This document shows, one piece after another, positions 43,118 to 52,135 of a DNA stretch of 64,000 bases. Position 1 is the stretch's first letter. Each line of letters starts with the position of its first letter. The stretch is taken from the NCBI RefSeq assembly GCF_014534685.1, contig NZ_JACVVX010000009.1, positions 1-64,000 of the forward strand, read 5' to 3'. Below the pieces are notes generated by a model, which saw only the letters and a list, made by a program, of their open reading frames with translations, had not been told where the DNA came from and made no database searches. A program made the position numbers and the translations under genes. The stretch comes from Oryzicola mucosus. GTDB taxonomy: Bacteria > Pseudomonadota > Alphaproteobacteria > Rhizobiales > Rhizobiaceae.

Positions 43118-43939
43118 TCAGTGACCCGTGAAGACAGGGGAGCGCTTCTCGAGGAAATGCCGTACGCCTTCCTGGAAATCCTCGCTTCGGAAGCTTTCGA
43201 TCATTTCACGGTTCGCCTGTGTCACGACATCTTGAAGGTTCTGGAAGCGTGCATCCCAGAGCTGGCGCTTCATGACCCTGACCGAGCGGGGTGACGCCAG
43301 CGAAGCCAGCTCGCGCGCATAGTCGAGGGTTCGGGCCATCAGCTCGTCAGGCGGATAGATCCTGTCGATCAGACCCGCCGACTTCGCCTCGCCAGCATCG
43401 AACCGCCGCGCCGAAAACAGAAGGTCGGCCGTCACCCCTGGCCCCGCGGTCTGCAGCATGAGCCACGCGATGCCGTGTTCGGCAATCAGGCCGCGTCGCG
43501 AGAAGGCGGTGGAAAACACTGCCTTTTCCGAAGCGAACCGCATGTCCGATGCCAGCGCGAACACGATGCCGAGCCCGGCGGCCGCTCCGTTGATGGCGGA
43601 AATTACCGGATTCACCAACGCCGGGAAATAGATGTAACGGCTCTGGAAATCCGCCCGGATCGCAGTATCGAAGGGGCGCATCTTGGCCGGTTCGTAGATG
43701 TCTTCCGGCGCGAGGTCCTCGAGTTCTGCCATGTCCATGCCGGCGCAGAAGGCCCGTCCCTCGCCAGTCAGGACAATGACGCGCACCTGCGGGTCGGCAT
43801 CGGCTTGCCTCATGGCTGCATAGAGCTCGCGCTCCATGACGGCGGTAACGCCGTTCATCCTGTCCGGACGATCCAACGAAACCGTTGCAACGCCAGCCTC
43901 AACCTGCAGCTTTACCTGTGTGAATTCCATCGCGCTCAT
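43118..43939 (-). CDS. Crotonase (enoyl-CoA hydratase/isomerase family)
   Basis: 273 residues of the crotonase fold (RAFCAGMDMAELED, AAAGLGIVFALASDMRFAS). Neither of the two classical hydratase Glu residues is in place: GLGIVFA replaces GGCELAM and FSTAFSRRG replaces the PE-x-x-x-G stretch. The motif FSRRGLIAEHG has its own Glu, seen in a distinct crotonase subgroup. It is therefore likely to catalyse something other than plain enoyl-CoA hydration. Start overlaps the aldehyde dehydrogenase stop by four bases. Confidence 0.88.
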   Translation of the reverse strand: MSAMEFTQVKLQVEAGVATVSLDRPDRMNGVTAVMERELYAAMRQADADPQVRVIVLTGEGRAFCAGMDMAELEDLAPEDIYEPAKMRPFDTAIRADFQSRYIYFPALVNPVISAINGAAAGLGIVFALASDMRFASEKAVFSTAFSRRGLIAEHGIAWLMLQTAGPGVTADLLFSARRFDAGEAKSAGLIDRIYPPDELMARTLDYARELASLASPRSVRVMKRQLWDARFQNLQDVVTQANREMIESFRSEDFQEGVRHFLEKRSPVFTGH

Positions 43940-45366
43940 CCCTTGCGCTGCGGTTGCTGCAGCGACCGATATTCGAGAAAATCATCAAGGCCGAAACGAC
44001 CGTTTTCGCGGCCGACTCCGGACATGCCGAAGCCACCGAAGGGCGCGTCGAGGTTGAAAGGGCCGCCATTGATGTCGACCTGGCCCGCACGAATCCGCCG
44101 CGCCACGGAGAGCGAAGACGCGTCGTCGAGGCCCCATACTGCGCCGGCAAGACCGAAGGGCGTCCCGTTGGCGATCGTGACGGCCTCGTCAATGTCCCGG
44201 TAGGGGATGACGCATAGCACGGGCCCGAAGATTTCTTCCTGCGCGATGTCCGAAGCCGGATCAACGTCGGCGAAAACGGTGGGCGCGACGAAATAGCCAG
44301 CCGCGTTTCCGACTGGCTCGGCACCGCCGCAGACGAGCCGCGCACCCGATTCGATTCCCTTGCGGATGTATCGGCGCACCCGCTCCCGCTGATCGTCCGA
44401 TACCAAGGGGCCCATGCGGCTATTCGGGTCCAGCGGATCACCGACCGTAATGCGCTGAACGGCCTCCGAGATGAGGGTCAAGACCTCTTCCTGCTGCGCG
44501 GCGGGAACAATGAACCGGGTCAGCGCGGAACAGGTCTGGCCAGAATTCAGGAAACAGCTCCCCACGGTGGATTTCACGGCAACGGCCACATCAGCTCCGG
44601 GCAACAGAACGGAGGCCGATTTTCCGCCGAGTTCGAGCGTCACTCTCTTGACGGCTGACAGCGCCTGAGCACCGATCTGGCGTCCGACCGCGGTGGAGCC
44701 GGTGAACGAGATCACATCCGCCTCGGGCGACGCGACAAGAGCTGCGCCGACATCGGCCCCGGCGCCGATCACCATGTTGAAAACGCCGGCGGGCAACTGC
44801 GCCGCCTCGATCGCTTCGGCTAGGAGGATTGCCGCGGACGGAGCCACTTCCGACGGCTTCAGCACGACCGTGCACCCTGCAAGCAACGCGGGCGCGACCT
44901 TGCCGGTGATCTGATGCAGCGGGTAGTTCCAAGGTGTTATGCAAATCGCGACGCCGGCCGCGACCCGTTCAACCAGCGAGTTGCCGATCGTCTCGGTCCA
45001 CTGATAGTCCGCTGACGTCTTTGCGAGCCGCCGCCATGCCAGTATCGGCGCGGCGACCTGGATGCGCTCGGACAGCTTTAGCGGCATGCCGACCTCGCGG
45101 CTGACGGCAGCCGCGATTTCTGCTTGACGCGCTTCCAGTTCGTCAGCGATCCGGCCGAGGTAGCCGGCGCGAACGGAGGGATCGAGGGTCGACCACCCTG
45201 CGAAGGCGGTGCGCGCCGCCTTGCACGCGATTTCGGCTTCGGCGACGCCGGCAAGCGGCACCTCCAGCCACGGCGCGCCGGTCGCGGAGTTGGTCACCAT
45301 GAACGAGGTGGGCTTGTCGGGCACCACCCATTGTCCGTTGATGAAGCAGGAACGAGCGGTCTGCAT
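43936..45366 (-). CDS. NAD(P)-dependent aldehyde dehydrogenase
   Basis: 476 residues of the ALDH superfamily. The catalytic Cys279 is in NSGQTCSALTR and the general-base Glu245 in VTLELGGKSA. Cofactor-binding ITPWNYPLHQ, VVLKPSEVAP and ISFTGSTAVGR are clear, as is the end EEIFGPVLCVI. ATG 45366 gives the normal family N-terminus (FINGQWV); the frame is open for 68 codons more upstream without similarity. It oxidises an aldehyde intermediate to the acid. It lies between the BisC-like reductase and crotonase genes. Confidence 0.92.
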   Translation of the reverse strand: MQTARSCFINGQWVVPDKPTSFMVTNSATGAPWLEVPLAGVAEAEIACKAARTAFAGWSTLDPSVRAGYLGRIADELEARQAEIAAAVSREVGMPLKLSERIQVAAPILAWRRLAKTSADYQWTETIGNSLVERVAAGVAICITPWNYPLHQITGKVAPALLAGCTVVLKPSEVAPSAAILLAEAIEAAQLPAGVFNMVIGAGADVGAALVASPEADVISFTGSTAVGRQIGAQALSAVKRVTLELGGKSASVLLPGADVAVAVKSTVGSCFLNSGQTCSALTRFIVPAAQQEEVLTLISEAVQRITVGDPLDPNSRMGPLVSDDQRERVRRYIRKGIESGARLVCGGAEPVGNAAGYFVAPTVFADVDPASDIAQEEIFGPVLCVIPYRDIDEAVTIANGTPFGLAGAVWGLDDASSLSVARRIRAGQVDINGGPFNLDAPFGGFGMSGVGRENGRFGLDDFLEYRSLQQPQRKG

Positions 45367-45535
45367 GGCAAGCCTTCGGTATTTGAGAGTTACGGGCCAG
45401 GAATGGCTGTGAACTTCGCATCTTGGCGAAGCCATCGTCGTGTTTAAACTACCTGAGGCAGTATCGGGCAGCCATGCTCTCTGTGGCGGGATTTCACGTC
45501 CTGAAACCGCAGGGCAACGGCCCTGTACATCGGTC

Positions 45536-47830
45536 TTACGACGCCCCCGCCTCAATCTCGGGAAGATCAAAGGCCGTAACAGGAGCCTCTCCCTCGAAGC
45601 GTTCCACTTCGATCAGACAGGTCTGGGCCGATGATCCCTGGGCGAGGCTGGATGTCCCGCGATCAAGCGTAAGGGCGTTCGGATTTCCGTGCTTTTCTAG
45701 CGGCACTTCCAGGGTTCGATCCGGGTCGTACCATGCGCCCGTGGGGAGGACGACGACACCCGGCATGACGCCGTCGTCGATGGCGGCGGCTGCAAGGCAA
45801 CTCCCGCGATCGTTCCAGAGCCGGATGATGTCCCCGCTGGATATGCCGCGTCGCGACGCATCGGCCGGGTGGATGCGGGCAACCTCTCTGCCCGCCACCT
45901 TGCCATCGACGCTATAGCCGGCATGATCGAGCTGGCTGTGGAGACGACGCGAGGGTTGGTTCGAGATCATGTGAAGCGGGAACCGTGCCGCCTGCGTAGC
46001 GCCCAGCCACTCGTCCGGTTCGAGCCAGGCTGCGTGTCCCGGGCAGTCCTGATATCCGAAGCTCGCCACGGTGGCCGAGAAAAGTTCGATCTTGCCCGAC
46101 GGTGTGGGCAGCGCGTGAGTTTTGGGATCGGCGCGGAAGTTGCCGAGCATCACCGGCCCTTCCGGCATATCGCCGAGATCAATGAGGCCTGTATTCCAAA
46201 ACTCCTCGAATGACGGCAAGGTTAAGCCCAGCTTGTCCGCTTGGGCGACGGCCTCTGCATAGAACCAATGCAACCAGCCGGTCTCGTCCCGACCCTCGGT
46301 GAAGGCGGGGCCGACATTCATGCGCGCTGCAAGTTGGGCGAAGATGTCGTAGTCGTCCCGAGCCTGCGCATGGGGTTCCGTCACCTTCTTCATGGCAACC
46401 AGATGCCCTTCGCGCCCGGCATAGCCCAAGTCGTTGCGCTCTAGCGTGGTCGTCGCCGGCAGCACCACATCGGCCATCCGCGCGACCGGATTCCAGTACT
46501 GCTCGTGCACGATTACCGCTTCCGGCCTGGCCCATGCCGCCGCCAGCGCATTCAGGTCCTGATGGTGGTGGAACGGATTGCCACCGGCCCAATAGACCAG
46601 CTTGATGTCTGGATAGCGGTAGACGCCGCCATTGTAGTTGAACGGCTGACCGGGCTTAGAGAGAAGGTCGGCGATGCGCGCCACCGGAATGAAGTCGCTG
46701 ACGGCGTTCCTGAGCTGCGGGAAGGTGGGGCCCGACATGCGCAGCTTCGAGGTGCCGACGGAGTTCACCGCTCCGTAGCCCACGCCGAAGCCGCCGCCCG
46801 GCATGCCGATCTGGCCAACCATGGCGGCGAGCGTGATCAGCGCCCAGTATGGCTGCTCCCCGTGTCGGGCGCGCTGCAGCGACCAGGCGACGTTCATCAT
46901 GGTCCGGGACGAAACGATCTCGCCCGCGAGCGCCTCGATCCTGTCGGCAGCGACCCCAGTGATCCCCGCGGCCCATTCCGCATCCTTGACGACACCATCA
47001 GCGCGGCCTGCCAGATAATCGCTCACCTTGTCGAAACCGACACAATAGCGGTCGAGGAATTCCGTGTCGTGACGCCCGGACCGTAGCAGGCAGTGCATCA
47101 GGCCGAGCATGAGCGCGGTGTCTGTGTTCGGTCGGATCTGAAGCCATTCGAACGGCCCGTCGATATCGAGATCGGACCGCAGTGGTCCGATCAGGATGAA
47201 GCGCGTGCCTCCTCGTCGCATCGCCTCCAACCCTTCGCGCACGTGATGGCGCATGGCGCCGCCGGCAGTGACCTGCGCGTTTTTCAGTGGCACGCCGCCG
47301 AACCCGACGAACAGCTCGCAATGTTCAGCTAGCTCATCCCAGCTCGTATGCTGGGCCATCAACGTGTCGAGCGGCGCTACGATGTGCGGCAGCACGACAT
47401 TGGCAGCCGCGTGGCTGTAGGAGTCCCGGTGGCGGACATACCCGCCGATGCAATTCAAGAACCGATGGATCTGCCCCTGCGCATGGTGGAACCGCCCTGC
47501 GCTCGACCATCCATATGATCCGCCGAAGATGGCGCTGTTGCCATGCCGGCCGATGACGCGCTCCAGTTCCGAAGCAACGAGCGCGATGGCCTCGTCCCAC
47601 TCGACTTCCACGAACGGCTCCGTACCGCGCAATCGGCCTTCGTCACGCTTGCCCTCCAGGAAGCTGCGCCGGACGGCGGGGCGCTTCACGCGCAAGCGAG
47701 TAACTGCAGGCGACAATTGGTCGAGGCCGATCGGCGACGGATCGGGATCTGTCGCCGATGCCACCAACCGGGGGCCGTTCACGTCCTGCACAACTTCATA
47801 GAGGCCCCAATGGCTCAGCGTATGATGCAT
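45536..47830 (-). CDS. BisC-like molybdopterin oxidoreductase
   Basis: 764 residues, collinear over its whole length with biotin sulfoxide reductase BisC and close to DMSO/TMAO reductases. The Mo-ligand Ser110 is in GSYGWSSAGR, and there is no 4Fe-4S cysteine motif at the N-terminus. Further family stretches are AAMVGQIGMPGGGFG, VYWAGGNPFHHHQDLN, VVLPATTTLERNDL and SGKIELFS. There is no twin-Arg signal, so it acts in the cytoplasm, like BisC. It should reduce an S-oxide or N-oxide. It lies between the tctCBA carrier and the aldehyde dehydrogenase gene on the same strand. Confidence 0.93.
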   Translation of the reverse strand: MHHTLSHWGLYEVVQDVNGPRLVASATDPDPSPIGLDQLSPAVTRLRVKRPAVRRSFLEGKRDEGRLRGTEPFVEVEWDEAIALVASELERVIGRHGNSAIFGGSYGWSSAGRFHHAQGQIHRFLNCIGGYVRHRDSYSHAAANVVLPHIVAPLDTLMAQHTSWDELAEHCELFVGFGGVPLKNAQVTAGGAMRHHVREGLEAMRRGGTRFILIGPLRSDLDIDGPFEWLQIRPNTDTALMLGLMHCLLRSGRHDTEFLDRYCVGFDKVSDYLAGRADGVVKDAEWAAGITGVAADRIEALAGEIVSSRTMMNVAWSLQRARHGEQPYWALITLAAMVGQIGMPGGGFGVGYGAVNSVGTSKLRMSGPTFPQLRNAVSDFIPVARIADLLSKPGQPFNYNGGVYRYPDIKLVYWAGGNPFHHHQDLNALAAAWARPEAVIVHEQYWNPVARMADVVLPATTTLERNDLGYAGREGHLVAMKKVTEPHAQARDDYDIFAQLAARMNVGPAFTEGRDETGWLHWFYAEAVAQADKLGLTLPSFEEFWNTGLIDLGDMPEGPVMLGNFRADPKTHALPTPSGKIELFSATVASFGYQDCPGHAAWLEPDEWLGATQAARFPLHMISNQPSRRLHSQLDHAGYSVDGKVAGREVARIHPADASRRGISSGDIIRLWNDRGSCLAAAAIDDGVMPGVVVLPTGAWYDPDRTLEVPLEKHGNPNALTLDRGTSSLAQGSSAQTCLIEVERFEGEAPVTAFDLPEIEAGAS

Positions 47831-47909
47831 TGATCCGTCCTTCGTTGATGGTTCGTGTCGAAGGTTGCCCGATGATGAACGCGAAATCGATGAACCGGCG
47901 ATCTGCGCC

Positions 47910-49415
47910 CTACTCGTCCTCGACGAAGACTTCCTTGCGGCGCTTGCGGATGAACGGAAGAAGGATCACCACGAGCAAGGCCGCTGCCACCGCGAGCAAT
48001 GTGGCACTGAGCGGTCGCTGGATCAGCACGGCCACATCGCCATCGGCGAGGATCATTGCCCGGCGCAGATACTCCTCCAGAAGCGGCCCGAGCACGAAGC
48101 CCAGCAGCATCGGGGCGGGTTCGCAGTCCAGCTTCCCAAGCAGGTATCCAGCTGCGCCGAAGAACGCCATCAGATACAGGTCGAACGCCGAGTTGCTGAT
48201 GCTGTAGACGCCGATCATGGAGAACCCGAGGATGGTCGGAAACAGGTAGTGTGGCCGTATCTTGAGGAGCTTCAGCCACAGACCGATGAGCGGCAGGTTC
48301 AGGATGACCAGCATCAGGTTTCCGACCCACATCGAGGCGATCACACCCCAAAAAAGTTTCGGTTGCTCGGTGATCAGATTTGGCCCCGGAATGATGCCCT
48401 GGAGAATGAGAGCACCCACCATCAGCGCCATGATCGGATTGGAAGGAATGCCCAGCGTCAGCATTGGAATGAACGATGTCTGCGCCCCCGCATTGTTGGC
48501 CGATTCGGGTCCGGCGACACCGGCCATCGCGCCATGGCCAAAGCGCTCGGGGGTGCGCGACAGCTTCTTTTCGATGGCGTACGACGTGAACGCGGACAGC
48601 AGAGCCCCACCGCCCGGAAGCACACCGAGCACCGAGCCAAGCAGTGTTCCCCGAATGACCGGCGCGGTCGCCTCTTTCAGGTCGGCGAGGCTGGGCAGGC
48701 GGTTATTGACCGGGGCCACCGTCACAGGCGCATCACTTTCGTCTTCGAGCCCGCGCAGAATCTCGCCCAGCGCGTAGATGCCCGCTCCGAACGCGACAAT
48801 GGGGATGCCGTCCGCCAGGTCCAGCGTGCCGAGCGTGAAGCGCATAACGCCTGTATAGGAATCGGTGCCAACGCACCCCAGAAGAAGGCCAAGCAGGATC
48901 ATTGCAAGGCCCTTGAGCACCGAACCGTGCGCCAGTGCGATAGAAGCGACGAGACCAAGAACCATCAGCGCGAAATAGTCGGCCGGGCTAAAGCTGAGCG
49001 CCAGCGAGGTGAGTGGCTTGGCAAAGATGGCGATAGCAAAAGTTGCCACAGTGCCGGCAAAAAATGAGCCGAGCGCGGCAATGGCGAGCGCGGTGCCCGC
49101 ACGTCCCTGACGCGCCATCTGGTAGCCATCGATCGCTGTGACGGCCGAGGTCGCCTCACCTGGAAGATTGATCAGGATCGCAGTGGTGGAGCCGCCGTAC
49201 TGCGCACCGTAGTAGATGCCGGCGAGCATGATGAGCGCTGCTTCCGGTGATACGCCGAAGGTTACGGGCAACAGAATCGCGATGGTGCCGAGCGGCCCAA
49301 TCCCCGGGAGCACGCCGATGGCAGTGCCCAGGAAGCAGCCGATGAAGCAGAACAGAAGATTGTAGGGCAGTAGGGCAACGGAAAAGCCGAGGCCCAGGTT
49401 CTGGAGAAAGTCCAT
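47910..49415 (-). CDS. tctA: TctA family large membrane subunit
   Basis: 501 residues, about eleven or twelve membrane helices. TctA signatures are GCFLGTAIGVLPGIGPLGTI, LAGIYYGAQYGGSTTAIL, NLPGEATSAVTAIDGYQMAR, GPESANNAGAQTSFIPMLTL and LGIPSNPIMALM. It forms the translocation path of a tripartite tricarboxylate-type transporter. ATG 49415 is taken. With tctB 11 bases upstream and tctC beyond, it is a complete carrier for a carboxylated substrate, feeding the catabolic genes that follow on the same strand. Confidence 0.95.
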   Translation of the reverse strand: MDFLQNLGLGFSVALLPYNLLFCFIGCFLGTAIGVLPGIGPLGTIAILLPVTFGVSPEAALIMLAGIYYGAQYGGSTTAILINLPGEATSAVTAIDGYQMARQGRAGTALAIAALGSFFAGTVATFAIAIFAKPLTSLALSFSPADYFALMVLGLVASIALAHGSVLKGLAMILLGLLLGCVGTDSYTGVMRFTLGTLDLADGIPIVAFGAGIYALGEILRGLEDESDAPVTVAPVNNRLPSLADLKEATAPVIRGTLLGSVLGVLPGGGALLSAFTSYAIEKKLSRTPERFGHGAMAGVAGPESANNAGAQTSFIPMLTLGIPSNPIMALMVGALILQGIIPGPNLITEQPKLFWGVIASMWVGNLMLVILNLPLIGLWLKLLKIRPHYLFPTILGFSMIGVYSISNSAFDLYLMAFFGAAGYLLGKLDCEPAPMLLGFVLGPLLEEYLRRAMILADGDVAVLIQRPLSATLLAVAAALLVVILLPFIRKRRKEVFVEDE

Positions 49416-49426
49416 GATACGGCCCC

Positions 49427-49897
49427 TTAACCGGCTATAAGCCGGCCCCACAGAGGAAGCGGCAGATTAAGCAGATAGATGAAAATCAGCACGCAGAAGA
49501 CGCTGAAGCCTGCGCTGAGCAGGATGGATTCACCGATCTTGGACCGAATGCTGGCCTGCGTCGCAAACAGGACCGACAGAAAGACGGCAATGATCAGGCC
49601 CAGCGGATCGATGCTGAGGGCAAAGACGATTGGCGCACCGAGGACCATCGCCACTGCCCTGAAGGGGGCCACCTTGAGCGGCTCCTTTTGCGCGCTCGAC
49701 TGGCCAAACACGACGGCCAGAATGCTGATCGCGCACAGGCTGATCGACAGCAAGAGCGGAAAGAAGCCCGGCCCCATGTTGGCAGGCGTACCGATCGACA
49801 GTTTCCTCAAAGTCTCGAACGCCATCAACGCGCTGAAGCCGACAAACACCAATCCAAAGACTGTGTTTCGGCGGTCTGGCCTGTAGGTAGTTAACAT
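49427..49897 (-). CDS. tctB: TctB family small membrane subunit
   Basis: 156 residues with four predicted membrane helices (TVFGLVFVGFSALMAFETL, MGPGFFPLLLSISLCAISI, AIVFALSIDPLGLIIAVFLS, LLSAGFSVFCVLIFIYLL). MGPGFFP is the TctB hallmark. It pairs with TctA. GGAGGAG precedes its ATG. The gap to tctC (about 200 bases) is longer than to tctA. Confidence 0.92.
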   Translation of the reverse strand: MLTTYRPDRRNTVFGLVFVGFSALMAFETLRKLSIGTPANMGPGFFPLLLSISLCAISILAVVFGQSSAQKEPLKVAPFRAVAMVLGAPIVFALSIDPLGLIIAVFLSVLFATQASIRSKIGESILLSAGFSVFCVLIFIYLLNLPLPLWGRLIAG

Positions 49898-50097
49898 ATT
49901 CTCCTCCGTGCTTTTCGATCGCCACCTGAGTCGATCCAGCGACGATTGGCAACGCCATCAATTGTTGGGACCGGAGGCGCGGCTCAGGGTCCCGCGGCGG
50001 TTGCCGGACGTCGGCGAACCACGACTCTGAAGGAAACCGTCACCACTTGACGCCTACTCCGACAACCCGCCGGGCAGGCGCTACATGGTGATAGGGA

Positions 50098-51078
50098 TCA
50101 CTGGTTCTTGATCTCGTACTTGGCGATCAGCTCGCGCCATTTGGCCTCCTCGGCGACGACGACAGCGCGGAATTCCTCAGGGGTGGTCGGATTGACCTGC
50201 TGACCGATCTTGGCAAAGGCCTGCTTTGCTTCATCGGTATTCAGGTAGTTCACCACGGCCTTGTTCATTCGCTCGATCACCGACGTCGGCGTGCCCTTGG
50301 GTGCCATCAAGCCGGCCCAAGGCTGGGCGACGAGATTGATGCCGCTTTCCTTGAACGTCGGGACGTCTGGGAGACCGGCGGCACGTTCGGCCGAGACGAT
50401 GGCGAGCGGACGCATGGTTCCCGCTTCGATTTGCTTCATGTAGTTGTTGTTCAAGAAGTCCATCGACATGTCGAGGCTGCCCGACAGCATGTCGGTCACC
50501 ACTTCGGAATTGCCCTTATACGGCACCATCTTCATTTTGATTCCGGCGAGATCGGAGAATGCGAGCTCCACCATGTGGCCGTAGGTTCCGATGCCGCTGT
50601 TGGAGACGCTGAGCTTTCCAGGGTTTGCCTTGGCGTAATCGATCATGCCCTTGAAGTCCTCGAAGGGCAGATCGGTGCGAGCAAAGATGACCATCGTCGC
50701 TTTGGAGATGCCGGAAACGTATTCGAAATCCTCGAGCGGCTTGTAAGGAAGGTCGGCGAAGGTATTCGTGAAGTTAGCCGCCGGGCCGGGATAGGCGAAC
50801 ACGAACGTGTAGCCGTCCGCGGGCTGCCGCGCGGCATAGCCGGTACCGATCGCACCGCCGGCACCAGGGCGGTTGTCTATCAGTATCTTCTGACCGATCT
50901 CCTTTTCCACCGCGCCCATCACGAGGCGGGCGATATAGTCAGAACCGGCCGCAAACGGGAAGATCGCGGTGATCGGCTTGCGGGCCGGCCAGTCTTCCGC
51001 AGAGGCCTTAACAGGCAGGCCCAGCGTCCCGGCAAGCAGCAAGGCGCCTAGAGATAGCGTCGAAACGAGTTTGCGCAT
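50098..51078 (-). CDS. tctC: TctC family periplasmic solute-binding protein
   Basis: 326 residues. Signal peptide MRKLVSTLSLGALLLAGTLG to about residue 26 (KASA), then the Bug/TctC fold: ITAIFPFAAGSDYIARLV, IDNRPGAGGAIGTGYAA, GIGTYGHMVELAFSDLAGIK, VPYKGNSEVVTDMLSG and AGLMAPKGTP. Such proteins bind carboxylated compounds, typically through two water-mediated contacts to a carboxylate; the side chain specificity cannot be read. GGAGG precedes ATG 51078. First gene of the leftward operon, divergent from the aldolase gene. Confidence 0.94.
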   Translation of the reverse strand: MRKLVSTLSLGALLLAGTLGLPVKASAEDWPARKPITAIFPFAAGSDYIARLVMGAVEKEIGQKILIDNRPGAGGAIGTGYAARQPADGYTFVFAYPGPAANFTNTFADLPYKPLEDFEYVSGISKATMVIFARTDLPFEDFKGMIDYAKANPGKLSVSNSGIGTYGHMVELAFSDLAGIKMKMVPYKGNSEVVTDMLSGSLDMSMDFLNNNYMKQIEAGTMRPLAIVSAERAAGLPDVPTFKESGINLVAQPWAGLMAPKGTPTSVIERMNKAVVNYLNTDEAKQAFAKIGQQVNPTTPEEFRAVVVAEEAKWRELIAKYEIKNQ

Positions 51079-51236
51079 GAATTTCCTCCCAATCGAGGTG
51101 GCGGGCACTGTTGCCGCTTCTTTATAGCCACCGTCGCGAGTGAGCTTACAGGCGGAAGGGCTGCGTCAATACGGCTATATCGAACCAGTTCCAGCCCGTG
51201 AAATCGATTGCTCGGCCTGACCCTATAAGGCGAGCT

Positions 51237-51255
51237 GGTTTCAACCTCAGAAACC
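51237..51255. promoter_or_regulatory. Inverted repeat in the tctC/aldolase divergent promoter
   Basis: GGTTTC (51237-51242) and GAAACC (51250-51255) are perfect arms around 7 bases, within the 250-base region between tctC and the aldolase gene. The CTGGTTT at its left is also present in the repeat upstream of the IclR gene. Confidence 0.35.
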
Positions 51256-51328
51256 CGCCCGCATACACCGTTCACTCCACCGCACATTCGTGGATAATTT
51301 GCTTCACCGACGTGGAGGAGAAGCGAAC

Positions 51329-52105
51329 TTGGCGAAATCTCATGATGGATCGGACAGGTTTCGGTCGCGATTCCTGCGCGGCGAGCGGCTGATCGGCGCG
51401 TTCATCAAGACCCCAACCAGCCACGCGACGGAGATTCTCGGCCTCGTCGGCTTCGACTTCGTCGTGATCGACGCCGAACACGCCCCGTTCGACCGCATCG
51501 CCACAGACCAGGTTCTGCTGGCCTGCAGAGCCTTCGATATTGCGGGCGTGGTGCGGGTCTCCGAGGCAACGCCAGCGCAGATACTTTCGGCGCTCGACAG
51601 TGGCGCGGAAGCGGTGCTAGTGCCGCATGTCGACAGCGCGGCGAAGGCCGCTGCGGTCGTCTCTGCCGGGCGCTATCGCCAAGGCGCCCGCGGCTTCTCC
51701 AACAGCCCGCGCGCCGGCGAGTATGGCGGGCGAAACATGGCTGATCACATCCAACGGTCCGACGCCGGCGTCGCGCTTATCGCGATGATAGAGGATGTGG
51801 CCGCTATCGACCTCCTTGACGAGATTCTGGCGGTCGACGGCATCGACGGTATTTTCATCGGGCGTGGCGATCTTGCCGTCGCCATGCGCGCCGACTCCCC
51901 GAATGCCGACGAGGTCAGCGCAGCGGTGGAGAAGACCACCGCCGCCGCTCGCCGCGCCGGCAAACCGATCATGGTGATGGTTGGCGCGGCCTCCGACTCC
52001 ACGCGTTTCGCGACTCAAGGCGCAACCGCCTTCATCGTTTCTTCCGATCAGGGACTGATGCGGCAGGCCGCGACGAAGGTCCTCAAGGACTTCGCCGAAC
52101 TTTAG
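51329..52105 (+). CDS. HpcH/HpaI family aldolase
   Basis: 258 residues of the class II (metal-dependent) pyruvate aldolase family, which cleaves 4-hydroxy-2-oxo acids to pyruvate plus an aldehyde. Signatures: LIGAFIKTP, DFVVIDAEHAPFD, ALDSGAEAVLVPHVDSA, the metal-ligand segment ALIAMIEDVAAID, and IFIGRGDLAVAMR. The best start is TTG 51329, preceded by GGAGGAG eight bases upstream; the nearest ATG in frame (51290) has no such site. First gene of the rightward operon. Its aldehyde product could feed the aldehyde dehydrogenase encoded across the divide. Confidence 0.9.
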   Translation: MAKSHDGSDRFRSRFLRGERLIGAFIKTPTSHATEILGLVGFDFVVIDAEHAPFDRIATDQVLLACRAFDIAGVVRVSEATPAQILSALDSGAEAVLVPHVDSAAKAAAVVSAGRYRQGARGFSNSPRAGEYGGRNMADHIQRSDAGVALIAMIEDVAAIDLLDEILAVDGIDGIFIGRGDLAVAMRADSPNADEVSAAVEKTTAAARRAGKPIMVMVGAASDSTRFATQGATAFIVSSDQGLMRQAATKVLKDFAEL

Positions 52106-52135
52106 AATCCGACGCCGCGCAGGCAGGAGATAGAG

